Positions 1 through 6,777 of a stretch of DNA of 64,000 nt are shown piece after piece. This stretch comes from Streptomyces sp. CB03234 (lineage in GTDB: Bacteria; Actinomycetota; Actinomycetes; Streptomycetales; Streptomycetaceae): positions 248,001 to 312,000 of the forward strand of contig NZ_LIYH01000005.1 of the NCBI RefSeq assembly GCF_001905885.1, given 5' to 3'. Under the pieces are notes generated by a model that saw only the letters and a list, made by a program, of their open reading frames with translations, was not told the origin of the DNA and made no database searches. Numbering within the stretch: the stretch's first letter is position 1; every line of letters begins with the position of its first letter. Made by a program: the position numbers and the translations under genes.

Positions 1-2
1 CG

Positions 3-329
3 GGAGGGTTCGACTTCACCCAGGAAGCCCCCGACAACGCCGTCCGCATCCTGCTGTACGGCCATGCGTGGCGACGCATCACCGAGGCGGACGCCCCACT
101 TCCCGGCCAGCACGCCGCCGAAGTCGCCTCAGCCGCCCACGTCGCCGCACTCATCCTCGGAATCACTCCGGGCCCCGCCGTCATGCCGCCGCTCGCGGGC
201 ATCATCACCCAGGACAAGAAGCCCCCGGTGCATGAGTCAGCCGTGCGCGTCATCGAGACGGGCCGCGCCATCGCCCGCGCCGTCACGACGGCCGCCGAGC
301 GCCGCCGCGAACTTGCCGTGACCAGTTGA
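3..329 (+). CDS. hypothetical protein, 5' end outside window
   Basis: An open frame enters from the left edge and ends at TGA 327-329, giving the last 108 residues of a protein (begins GGFDFTQEAP, ends RRELAVTS). I do not recognise the family. The tail is Ala/Arg-rich and probably helical, with no signal peptide, membrane segment or metal motif. Codon use is the strong third-position GC of the neighbours, which is why this frame was preferred over the overlapping Pro/Arg/Ser-rich frame that starts at 64. It precedes the first copy of the AT-box/hairpin leader at 346, so it is probably the last gene of an upstream unit. Confidence 0.6.
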   Translation, partial: GGFDFTQEAPDNAVRILLYGHAWRRITEADAPLPGQHAAEVASAAHVAALILGITPGPAVMPPLAGIITQDKKPPVHESAVRVIETGRAIARAVTTAAERRRELAVTS

Positions 330-345
330 CCCAGACCTAAGAACA

Positions 346-437
346 TGGTTTAATTAATGGTATCGGAAGGGGGAGGGCAACCCCCCGACCGAGACCCCCG
401 CCGGGGTCGACCGACCCCGGCGGAACCTCTCACCAGA
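346..437 (+). promoter_or_regulatory. structured leader element, copy 1 (AT box, hairpins, CTCTCACCAGA)
   Basis: Directly visible: TGGTTTAATTA at 346-356 (very AT-rich for this DNA); a GGGGG...CCCCC stem with GGGCAAC in the loop near 369-386; a perfect 11-bp stem at 398-408/413-423 (CCGCCGGGGTC, loop GACC); then CTCTCACCAGA at 427-437, 11 nt before the ATG at 449. The same order recurs at 4897-5035, and parts recur before 1202 and 2666. The function is inferred: promoter plus a structured 5' leader, with AGACAG acting as a weak ribosome binding site. Confidence 0.6.
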
Positions 438-448
438 CAGGACACGAC

Positions 449-871
449 ATGCTCACCACCGACCAGAAGCCCACCGTCCAGGACTTCCCCACCGCGACGC
501 TCGTCATCGCCGGACCCTGGTTCCGGGGCCACCAGCTCGACACCCGCCCCGCCGTCGTCGTCGGCCCGTTCGGCGGGCCGGAGTTCGCGGACGAGGCCAC
601 CATGTCCGTGGTCTGGTTCTTTACCCTCGGGGCCCCGCAGCCGGGTGACAGCGTCCAGGCGATGTTCCCGCACGAGCTGACTCCGCTTGACGACACGCTG
701 ACCACGATGCACCAGGACACGTTCCGCGACATCGTCCGCAGCCTGCGCCGTGGCCGGTTCGCCTACGACGACGGGGACGCGCTCCGCGCCGCCGTCCGCC
801 AGGCATGGCGCGAGCGAGCCGGACTGGCCGACGCCGACCCGGCCGCCCGGCACACCCTCCACCGCAGCTGA
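449..871 (+). CDS. hypothetical protein (140 aa)
   Basis: A 140-residue soluble protein of no family I recognise. It has a beta-rich N-terminal half (VVVGPFGGPEF, SVVWFFTLG) and a helical, charged C-terminal half. There are no Cys, membrane segments or signal peptide. ATG 449 is chosen because it lies 11 nt after the conserved CTCTCACCAGA leader sequence that also precedes the genes at 1202, 2666 and 5048. Codon use matches its neighbours. The gene is followed by a long structured non-coding stretch (882-1188). No function is proposed. Confidence 0.6.
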   Translation: MLTTDQKPTVQDFPTATLVIAGPWFRGHQLDTRPAVVVGPFGGPEFADEATMSVVWFFTLGAPQPGDSVQAMFPHELTPLDDTLTTMHQDTFRDIVRSLRRGRFAYDDGDALRAAVRQAWRERAGLADADPAARHTLHRS

Positions 872-881
872 CCAAGGCCCC

Positions 882-1188
882 GCCGGTCCGGGGGAGGGCA
901 ACACCTCCGGACCGGCAGGCCCCCCAGCACCCAGCGGACACCCCTTCGGGGCGGCAGGACAGGTCCGGTGCGTTCACCGCCGCCGGCCGACTCCGCCGCA
1001 GGCGGCTCCGCCGACCGACGACGGGCACCGGACCGCAGCGGACGCGCCCCGCGGGGGCGCGGCAGCCCCTGTCGTCGCGCAGGCGCGACGACCCGCGAGC
1101 CGATCGTCCCTCACGGCCCGCGCCGGTGGTGCAGCGCCGCTGCCAACGCACGGTCCGCCCTGCGGCCGGACCACAAACTCTCACCAGA
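882..1188 (+). promoter_or_regulatory. structured leader element, copy 2 (long)
   Basis: The 330-nt gap before the DUF3560 gene is packed with inverted repeats: 882-889/909-916 (GCCGGTCC, with an inner GGAGG/CCTCC and a GCAACA loop), 962-971/1025-1034 (GGTCCGGTGC), 1043-1050/1054-1061 (CGCGCCCC), 1071-1079/1084-1092 (GTCGTCGCG) and 1152-1157/1167-1172 (GGTCCG). It ends in CTCTCACCAGA at 1178-1188, 13 nt before GTG 1202. I see no convincing gene here. It probably forms a folded 5' leader; a terminator for the 449 gene is also possible at 882-916. Confidence 0.55.
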
Positions 1189-1201
1189 AAAGACCAGTTC
1201 A

Positions 1202-2593
1202 GTGACTATCGAGATCACCCACACCCGTCGAGAAGGAACCCTGATCGAGGGCACGAGCCGGGGCGACGGATCGGCCGAGATCCTGCGACTTCGCGAGTAC
1301 GGCCGGACCCAGCGCCAGCCCTTCCGCTGGAGCAGGAACCTTGACTGCTGGTACCTCCCGCACAGCCGTGACCACGCCACCTACACCCCCTCGCTCGAAC
1401 TCCTCGCGCAGCGACTCCGAGACGCGGGCTTCGAGGTCACGTTGACCATCGACAACGCCGACCGCCGCTCGTTCTCCGACGCCGAGAAGGAGCGGGAGGA
1501 GAAGGCCGAAGGCCGAGCGGAGAGGTTCGGCGGATACGCCGCCAGCGCCGCCCGGAATTCCGAGGCCGCGTGGAAGTCGAGCCACGAGATATCCGAGCGG
1601 TTCGCCTTCGGGCAGCCCATCCTCGTCGGACACCACTCCGAGGGCCGCGCCCGCCGTGATCACGCGCGGCTGGACAACGCGATGCGCAAGAGCATCAGCG
1701 AGCGTGACCGCGCCGACCACTGGACCGGCCGGGCGCAGGCCGCCGCGAACTACGAGCGATTCAAGAAGGACCCCGGCCGCACCCTCCGCCGTCTCGACAA
1801 ACTGCGGGCCGACCTCCGCGCAGTCGAGAAGTGGCAGCGCGGCGAGTCCGCCAAGGGCTACTCCCGCAACCCCAACGACCCGGAGCTGACGATCCGGCAC
1901 GAGGAACTGACCGAAGAGATCGAGCACTGGGAACAGATCATCAAGGACGCCGAGGCCGAAGGCTTCAAAGTCTGGTCGAAGGCCGACTTCACTCGCGGTG
2001 ACTTCGTTCTCTACCGAGGCACCTGGTACGAGGTCCTGCGGGTCAACCCCAAGTCGGTCACCATCCCGCACATCCACAACGGCACCGGCAAGCGCATCGT
2101 CCGCGCCACAGGCAACCGGCACGACGATTGGACCTGGACCGCCCCCTACGACGACGTATCCGGACGCAAGAGCGCCGACGAGATGCAGCAGCCGCCCCAG
2201 GCCGAGGCCGCCGAACACCAGGAGCAGGCCGAGCAGTCCCCGCCGATCGAGGAGCCGGTACCGGCGTCTGAGACGTGCGCGTCAGCCCCCGCCGCAGGGG
2301 CGAACTGGCAGGAGGGCATGGCGCTGGTGCTCATCGCCTCGAAAAACTCCCGCCGCACCCGCAAGCGCGCCCTGTGGGCGATGACCCGCCGCGAGGCACA
2401 GGCCGTGTGCGGCGACCCCCGCACCTCCGGCCGCTCGTACATGCTCACCTGGACCGAGCGGCCCGGCACTGAAGGCACCGACTGGGAATGGGTTCCGGAT
2501 AACGGGAGCCTCGACCCGGTCCTTGAAGACCTGGGCATCACCCCGCGCCGCGAGTGGACCACCGCCCCGAAGACCGCGGCCGAGGCCGCGTAA
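1202..2593 (+). CDS. DUF3560 domain-containing protein
   Basis: 463 residues. The N-terminal region (about 1-60) carries GTSRGD and WYLPHSRD. A DUF3560-type region follows at about 60-185, recognisable by EREEKAEGRAERF, the helical AASAARNSEAAW stretch, FGQPILVGHHSEGR and HARLDNAMRKS. The middle (about 250-315) looks like a beta barrel (RGDFVLYRGTWYEVLRV), and the last 120 residues form a separate domain after a Pro/Glu-rich linker (AEAAEHQEQAEQ). DUF3560 proteins are common on actinomycete plasmids and ICEs; their role is unknown. GTG 1202 was chosen, although the frame stays open upstream to 968, because it follows the CTCTCACCAGA leader and an AGAAAAG ribosome-binding stretch and keeps the conserved N-terminus. 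Confidence 0.8.
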   Translation: MTIEITHTRREGTLIEGTSRGDGSAEILRLREYGRTQRQPFRWSRNLDCWYLPHSRDHATYTPSLELLAQRLRDAGFEVTLTIDNADRRSFSDAEKEREEKAEGRAERFGGYAASAARNSEAAWKSSHEISERFAFGQPILVGHHSEGRARRDHARLDNAMRKSISERDRADHWTGRAQAAANYERFKKDPGRTLRRLDKLRADLRAVEKWQRGESAKGYSRNPNDPELTIRHEELTEEIEHWEQIIKDAEAEGFKVWSKADFTRGDFVLYRGTWYEVLRVNPKSVTIPHIHNGTGKRIVRATGNRHDDWTWTAPYDDVSGRKSADEMQQPPQAEAAEHQEQAEQSPPIEEPVPASETCASAPAAGANWQEGMALVLIASKNSRRTRKRALWAMTRREAQAVCGDPRTSGRSYMLTWTERPGTEGTDWEWVPDNGSLDPVLEDLGITPRREWTTAPKTAAEAA

Positions 2594-2608
2594 CCAGGCC
2601 CCCGCCCG

Positions 2609-2652
2609 CCCCCGCGGCCGAGCGCGCCGGGGCGGGCCCCTCTCTCACCAGA
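2609..2652 (+). promoter_or_regulatory. structured leader element, copy 3 (short)
   Basis: Between the stop of the DUF3560 gene and ATG 2666 lies a GC-rich stem (CCCGCCCC pairing with GGGGCGGG, ending about 2638), followed at once by CTCTCACCAGA at 2642-2652, 13 nt before the ATG. This has the hairpin and motif of copies 1, 2 and 4 but no AT box. That suggests the hairpin-motif unit works on a read-through transcript rather than as a promoter. Confidence 0.5.
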
Positions 2653-2665
2653 ACAGGGCACCACC

Positions 2666-3316
2666 ATGACCGCTGAACTCCTCGAACGACCCGCGACCGT
2701 CACCGTCCCGGACACCGGAGCGGGCAGGCTCATCGTCCCCGCGACCGAGGGCACCACCACTGTCCCGACGTACCGCGTCGGCGCCCCTGACATCCAGTGC
2801 CGGTACCCCGTGATCGTTGGCGAAGACCAGGTCATCGGCCGCGCCTACAGGTGGCACCGAGACTGGCTCGTCCTCACCACCGAAGGCGAACACAACCTCC
2901 GCCGACCGCCCAAGGGCGTCCCCGGCACCGACATGGCCGCCGCCCATCTCGTGCAGCAGTACGCCGCCGGTCGGATCGGCACCGTCCCCCTGGACCAGGT
3001 GCTTGCCGAGGCCCCCACTCCACTCTGCGGGCCGGTACCTCTTCTGCACCCCCGGATGCCGGTCACCGATCGCAACATCGAGAGCGCGCTGACCGCGTTC
3101 GCGGGGCTCGCGGCCCACCACTGGCGGGCAGTCCTGACCGGGTTCCCGGGCAGCGACAACCACTGGTACCTCAGCTGCGAATTGTGTGACTGGGAAGGTC
3201 CGAAGTTCTGGTCGCACTTGCGCGGACGCAACGGAGAGCCGCCGAGCCCGCGCCGCCACAAGGGCGGGTGCATCGGAGAGGACAAGGTCCGCCGACTGAT
3301 CCCCGCCTACCAGTAG
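2666..3316 (+). CDS. hypothetical protein with CxxCDWEGP motif (216 aa)
   Basis: 216 residues, no recognised family. The C-terminal part contains WYLSCELCDWEGPKFWSH (about residues 170-187), followed by HKGGC near the end, so a small metal site is plausible. The protein at 4242 carries the related CLACDWEGP, so the two may share a short domain. No membrane segment or signal peptide is seen. The start is fixed by the leader copy at 2642 and by agreement of this frame with local codon bias. It is followed by a strong hairpin (3327-3355) before the next gene. Confidence 0.6.
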   Translation: MTAELLERPATVTVPDTGAGRLIVPATEGTTTVPTYRVGAPDIQCRYPVIVGEDQVIGRAYRWHRDWLVLTTEGEHNLRRPPKGVPGTDMAAAHLVQQYAAGRIGTVPLDQVLAEAPTPLCGPVPLLHPRMPVTDRNIESALTAFAGLAAHHWRAVLTGFPGSDNHWYLSCELCDWEGPKFWSHLRGRNGEPPSPRRHKGGCIGEDKVRRLIPAYQ

Positions 3317-3326
3317 CAGCCCCACC

Positions 3327-3355
3327 GGGGGCGGCGGCAGTGCGCCGCCGCCCCC
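3327..3355 (+). terminator. intergenic GC hairpin
   Basis: Perfect 11-bp stem (GGGGGCGGCGG at 3327-3337, its complement at 3345-3355) with a 7-nt loop, 11 nt after the stop codon at 3316. There is no T-run, so it is either an L-shaped terminator of the kind usual in Streptomyces or an mRNA-stabilising stem. Confidence 0.5.
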
Positions 3356-3376
3356 GCCCTTCCGAAGGACAGCACC

Positions 3377-3805
3377 GTGCCGACCCGCCACACCCCCGAA
3401 AGCCTCCTCATCGCAGACACCCCGGCCGCGATCCTGGAATGGGCCGCCCGCCACATCGAACACGTCGGCATCCACCAGGGCCGCCGTCTGTTCGCCGGTC
3501 CGGGCCGTACGGCCACGCTGCCGTGCTGGCCGCGCGGCGCGCTCGAAGTCGCAGCCGGCCACGGGCGGGGCGCCGCCGGCCGGACGTACGACTGGGACCG
3601 CATCAACCACGCCCGCGACCAGGCGTTCGGCCTCCTCGCGGAAACCCTCACCGGTCACCCCATCGAGGCTGACGAACCCGCCTCCGCCAAGGCCCTGCAC
3701 CGGGAAGTCATCGACCGGTGGAGCGCCGAGCCCGGCCGGACCGCCGCCGACGCCGCCCACGCGTTCCGCACTGCCGCCGCTCGCGCCGCACACGCCCTGT
3801 TCTGA
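3377..3805 (+). CDS. hypothetical protein, DUF6197-like
   Basis: 142 residues from GTG 3377, with GAAGGA as ribosome binding site about 7 nt upstream. The pattern ILEWAARHIEHVGIHQGR followed by WPRGALEVAAG resembles DUF6197 proteins, which are small, frequent on actinomycete plasmids and of unknown role; this is from memory and is tentative. The C-terminus is Ala-rich and helical. It sits in the same rightward run as its neighbours and probably shares their transcript. Confidence 0.6.
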   Translation: MPTRHTPESLLIADTPAAILEWAARHIEHVGIHQGRRLFAGPGRTATLPCWPRGALEVAAGHGRGAAGRTYDWDRINHARDQAFGLLAETLTGHPIEADEPASAKALHREVIDRWSAEPGRTAADAAHAFRTAAARAAHALF

Positions 3806-3846
3806 CAGCCACCCGCCACCAACCCAAGTCATCGAAGGCCAGCACG

Positions 3847-4245
3847 ATGAACGAGACGACAGCTTCCCGCAGCACCACCAGGACGCCGAGCCGCCGAGGA
3901 GCCGCCACCCCCAGCCGGGACGGCGTCCACCGACTCAGCGTGCCCCTCGCCCCCCGGCTCAGTGCAACCGAGTTGATCCGCGCACTCCTCGCGGCCCCAG
4001 TGGAAACCGACCTCTCCACCCTCGATCCCGTACAGACCCGCTCGCTCATCGCCGACGTGCTCACTCAGCACGGCTACGACGTGCTCGACCGATCGCCGTA
4101 CTACCCGGAGCTCGACCGCCACCAGGAGGCCCTCCGCGCAGTGCGCCGTGCGTACGGGCCGCGATTCCTCGACGCCCCCGACGAACAGGCCGTACTCGCT
4201 GACCCGCTCCGCGAAGTGCTCGCCGCCGGAAGCGGGAAGTCGTGA
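3847..4245 (+). CDS. hypothetical protein (132 aa)
   Basis: 132 residues from ATG 3847; an in-frame start at 3718 would overlap the preceding gene by 88 nt and was rejected. The first 30 residues are Ser/Thr/Arg-rich and disordered, followed by a helical domain (LSATELIRALLAAPVETD, TRSLIADVLTQHGYDVL). No family recognised. Its stop overlaps the next start in GTGA at 4242-4245, so the two are probably translationally coupled. Confidence 0.6.
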   Translation: MNETTASRSTTRTPSRRGAATPSRDGVHRLSVPLAPRLSATELIRALLAAPVETDLSTLDPVQTRSLIADVLTQHGYDVLDRSPYYPELDRHQEALRAVRRAYGPRFLDAPDEQAVLADPLREVLAAGSGKS

Positions 4246-4850
4246 CGGCGTCCACCACCGAGCCGACCGGAGCACGGGCACGACAGACGTACTACTGGCG
4301 GGTGCGCAACGCGCGGACGCCCCAGCCGCCCATGAGCGCGGGGCACGTGTGGCACATACAGCCCGGCCATCCCGGCGGCGCGTACTGCGACCTCGGCCAC
4401 GAGCTGGAGCCGCCCTCACACCACACCCCGACCCTGCTTTCCCGTAGCCGGCCGACCGGCCGCCGAGGGTACGAGCAGGAGTTCCGGGGCGGCTGTCTCG
4501 CGTGCGACTGGGAAGGCCCCGTGTACTCCGGCGACGGGTTCGGGGACGGCGACAACGAGGCGGTGGAGGACGCCCACGACCACTGTTTCCCCGGCTGGCG
4601 GACACTGCCGCCGATCACCACGGTCGAGGACCGGTGGGCCGTTCCGCGGAGCCGGAGCCGTTGGGCTCAGCTCATCGCCCAGTACCCGGCGGGCTGGGTG
4701 GACCAGGGCGCCCCCGTCGTGGCCTGGAGACGGTACCGCCGCGAAGCTCACGCTCCGCCGCACGCGGGACGCCCCCGCTACGAACTCCGCATTACCCGGC
4801 CACCGCGCGACCGGGTCCACAGCCCCGCAGATCAGGGGGCCCTCTTCTGA
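4242..4850 (+). CDS. hypothetical protein with CxxCDWEGP motif (202 aa)
   Basis: 202 residues starting at GTG 4242 in a 4-nt overlap with the upstream gene. It contains SAGHVWHIQPGHPGGAYCD near residues 32-50 and GGCLACDWEGPVYSGD near 85-100. The second recalls CELCDWEGP in the protein at 2666, so both may bind a metal through this pair of cysteines and additional His/Cys. Function unknown; no membrane segment. It is the last gene before the second full leader element. Confidence 0.6.
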   Translation: MTASTTEPTGARARQTYYWRVRNARTPQPPMSAGHVWHIQPGHPGGAYCDLGHELEPPSHHTPTLLSRSRPTGRRGYEQEFRGGCLACDWEGPVYSGDGFGDGDNEAVEDAHDHCFPGWRTLPPITTVEDRWAVPRSRSRWAQLIAQYPAGWVDQGAPVVAWRRYRREAHAPPHAGRPRYELRITRPPRDRVHSPADQGALF

Positions 4851-4896
4851 TGGCCGCCGCCCTCCAGATCAGGGCCCCGCCCTGCGAACCCAAAGG

Positions 4897-5035
4897 TGGT
4901 TTAATTACCCCGCCGTCAGCGGAGCGGGCAACCTCCGGCCGGCCGCGTCCCACAGGACGCCGCGCACCCAGACAACAGACGACGGCCAGCGCACAAGGGC
5001 AACAAGGCGCTGGCCGTCAGCGTTCTCTCACCAGA
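4897..5035 (+). promoter_or_regulatory. structured leader element, copy 4
   Basis: Repeats the order of copy 1: TGGTTTAATTA at 4897-4907 (identical 11-mer to 346-356), GGGCAAC bracketed by GGAG/CCTCC around 4920-4937, a perfect 11-bp stem at 4981-4991/5008-5018 (GACGGCCAGCG) and CTCTCACCAGA at 5025-5035, continuing as AGAAAG, which resembles a ribosome binding site, 12 nt before ATG 5048. Confidence 0.6.
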
Positions 5036-5047
5036 AAGAACCCCACC

Positions 5048-5326
5048 ATGCTATGTGACCGACACCCCGACTGTCCCCAGCCCGGCGACATCGCCCAGCT
5101 CACGAGGGGTAACAGCATCGGAGCCGATCCCACCGACACCTTCGTCATCGTCGAGGACTTCCCGCCGACCGGCCGGCACCTCGTGCTCAACCTGCCCGTC
5201 GACCACCCCGACCGCGCCGACTGGGCCGCCGCCGTCCCCCTGGCCGACATAGCCACCCTCACCCGGCTCGAACCGGCGGGCAGCCGTACGTGGACGCCAG
5301 CCCCAGACCCGGACGACATCCAGTAA
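5048..5326 (+). CDS. hypothetical protein (92 aa)
   Basis: 92-residue acidic protein (MLCDRHPDCPQPGD...DPDDIQ). Beta-rich, with CDRHPDC near the start and no recognised family. ATG 5048 is preferred to the long open frame upstream because of the leader motif and the CAGAAAGAA ribosome binding site. It may be co-transcribed with the DNA-binding protein at 5371. Confidence 0.6.
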   Translation: MLCDRHPDCPQPGDIAQLTRGNSIGADPTDTFVIVEDFPPTGRHLVLNLPVDHPDRADWAAAVPLADIATLTRLEPAGSRTWTPAPDPDDIQ

Positions 5327-5370
5327 CCGCGCCCCGCGGTCACGACCCCGACCAAGAACAGGAGGCGACC

Positions 5371-6024
5371 GTGTCCCGCAAGACCGGCCGCACGCTCTAC
5401 TCGCGCGCGGACCTGCGCAGGGTCCACGGCATCAGCGAGTCGACCCTTCAGAACCTCTGGACCGACCGGGAGAACAACGGGCACCCGCCCGTCGCGGACA
5501 CCATCGACGGCGTCATGCACTGGGACGGCGATGCATGGGCGACGTGGCACCACGAGCTTCAGCGGCAGCGTGCCGCAGCCAGTACCACCAACCCGCCGAA
5601 GCTCGACGGCGACCCCGAAGAGATGGTCGGCCCCGCCGAAGCCGCGAAGGTCTGCGGGTTCGCCGACTCCACCACGGTCTCCCACTACGTCAAGAACCCG
5701 CCCGAAGGGTGGCCCGAGCCGGACGGCTGGGACGAGCTTCCCACCCGGCGGCGTCCGAAGTGGAAGCGCTGGAGGCTGTGGCAGTACCTCGCTGACCGCA
5801 AGGGTCGCGGTCACGCCGGCGGACGGCCCGCCGGCCGCCGCGGGCTGGCTTACCCCTACCAGGGAGACGAGCGGCTGACCCTCGCACGGCAGGCCATCAA
5901 GGCGAACCCTGGCGCGAAGAACGCCGAGCTGATCCCGCAGCTCCAGGAGCAGACGGAGAAGACCTACTCCCGTACGGTCTGGAACCTGATCCTCAAGTCC
6001 GCCCGTGAGCACCCCGAGGAGTGA
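5371..6024 (+). CDS. putative helix-turn-helix DNA-binding protein (217 aa)
   Basis: 217 residues from GTG 5371, with AGGAGG eight nt upstream. Two segments look like excisionase/MerR-like winged helices: YSRADLRRVHGISESTLQNLW (about 11-31) and GPAEAAKVCGFADSTTVSHYV (about 85-105), each followed by a turn and a basic stretch. The C-terminal 60 residues (RKGRGHAGGRPAGRRG, NAELIPQLQEQTEKTYSRTVW) are basic and helical. Likely an element-encoded regulator, but its target is unknown. Confidence 0.6.
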   Translation: MSRKTGRTLYSRADLRRVHGISESTLQNLWTDRENNGHPPVADTIDGVMHWDGDAWATWHHELQRQRAAASTTNPPKLDGDPEEMVGPAEAAKVCGFADSTTVSHYVKNPPEGWPEPDGWDELPTRRRPKWKRWRLWQYLADRKGRGHAGGRPAGRRGLAYPYQGDERLTLARQAIKANPGAKNAELIPQLQEQTEKTYSRTVWNLILKSAREHPEE

Positions 6025-6027
6025 CCT

Positions 6028-6204
6028 GTGCCCGACGCCCGCTGTCCGCGCTGCGGCGGCCCGCTCGGTGAACGGCCCGCACGTTCCCGGCTGACCACCG
6101 ACCGCGAGGTCTTCATCTGCACCGCGTGCGGTACGGACGAAGCCGTGCGTGAAGCCCGAGGTCAGGCGCCGGTGCCGTTCGGCGAGTGGCCCCTGAATAC
6201 ATAG
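6028..6204 (+). CDS. small zinc-ribbon protein (58 aa)
   Basis: 58-residue frame from GTG 6028, three nt after the previous stop, ending TAG 6202-6204. It contains CPRCGG (residues 6-11) and ICTACGTDEA (residues 30-39), two CxxC knuckles 22 residues apart, the classic zinc-ribbon spacing. Codon bias agrees with its neighbours. Probably coupled to the upstream DNA-binding protein; function unknown. It ends just before the bidirectional terminator at 6233. Confidence 0.65.
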   Translation: MPDARCPRCGGPLGERPARSRLTTDREVFICTACGTDEAVREARGQAPVPFGEWPLNT

Positions 6205-6232
6205 CCGCCGGCCGAGAAGCCGCATGGCCAGC

Positions 6233-6277
6233 ATGACGAAGGTCCCCGCTCCGATCCGGAGCGGGGACCTTCGTCAT
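6233..6277. terminator. bidirectional terminator hairpin
   Basis: Perfect 21-bp inverted repeat (6233-6253 and 6257-6277, 3-nt loop ATC) between two converging genes. The right arm includes the stop codon of the leftward gene (6274-6276). Its length and perfection make it one of the strongest hairpins in the window. Confidence 0.8.
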
Positions 6278-6552
6278 GTCGCCTCGCTGCGCAGCTTCCG
6301 CAGCCACTCACTCAGCAGCTCGGCGTTGGCCCTGTCCATCAGCATGATCATCGCGGTGCCGCGTAGTGCGGAGGCGACGGTGCGGAGGTCCTCATCGCTG
6401 TAGTCGGATGCGACGGCGAGCAGGTCCGCGTCGCTGTGGTCGCTCATGCGCAGGCCCAGATCGTTCATCCGCTCGACCAGCATGCGGAGCGCGCCTGCGG
6501 TATCGACAGCCTGGCGGGTGAGGTCAGCAAGATCGTCGTTCCGGTTCGCCAT
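6274..6552 (-). CDS. hypothetical helical protein (92 aa)
   Basis: Leftward gene of 92 residues beginning MANRNDDLADL; ATG 6552 has GGAG about 5 nt upstream and is preferred to an in-frame start at 6609. Entirely helical and acidic, with a repeated pattern SDADLLAVASDYSDEDLRTVASAL, and no recognised family. It converges on the rightward gene cluster at the terminator and diverges from the relaxase gene, so its promoter lies among the palindromes of 6600-6740. Confidence 0.6.
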   Translation of the reverse strand: MANRNDDLADLTRQAVDTAGALRMLVERMNDLGLRMSDHSDADLLAVASDYSDEDLRTVASALRGTAMIMLMDRANAELLSEWLRKLRSEAT

Positions 6553-6614
6553 GTCTCCAGGATGGCCTGGGCACCCCGGCCCGTGCCGTCTCCAGAGGTA
6601 ACAGTCCAACAGGA

Positions 6615-6637
6615 GATCAGGCTCCAGGAGCCTGATC
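6615..6637. repeat. perfect palindrome upstream of relaxase gene
   Basis: Arms of 11 bp (GATCAGGCTCC at 6615-6625, its complement at 6627-6637) around a single A. Located between the divergent small gene and the relaxase gene, it is either an operator for both or part of oriT. Confidence 0.6.
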
Positions 6638-6712
6638 CTCAGGAGCGACGAGGCCGATCCGAGTGCCCGAGGCTTCCCTCGTTGATCATGATCTTGAATC
6701 TAGAGGACCAAG

Positions 6713-6735
6713 GTATCGTCACTCCGTGACGATAC
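6713..6735. other. candidate oriT inverted repeat
   Basis: Arms of 10 bp (GTATCGTCAC at 6713-6722, its complement at 6726-6735), loop TCC, 42 bp before the relaxase start and within a locally AT-richer stretch (GATCATGATCTTGAATCTAGA). MobF relaxases bind a short inverted repeat beside their nick site and oriT is often next to the relaxase gene, so this is the best oriT candidate. The assignment is inferred; no nick site can be read. Confidence 0.4.
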
Positions 6736-6777
6736 AATCGGCCAAGATGACCGAATCTGATCGGGTGAGAGCGGGGG

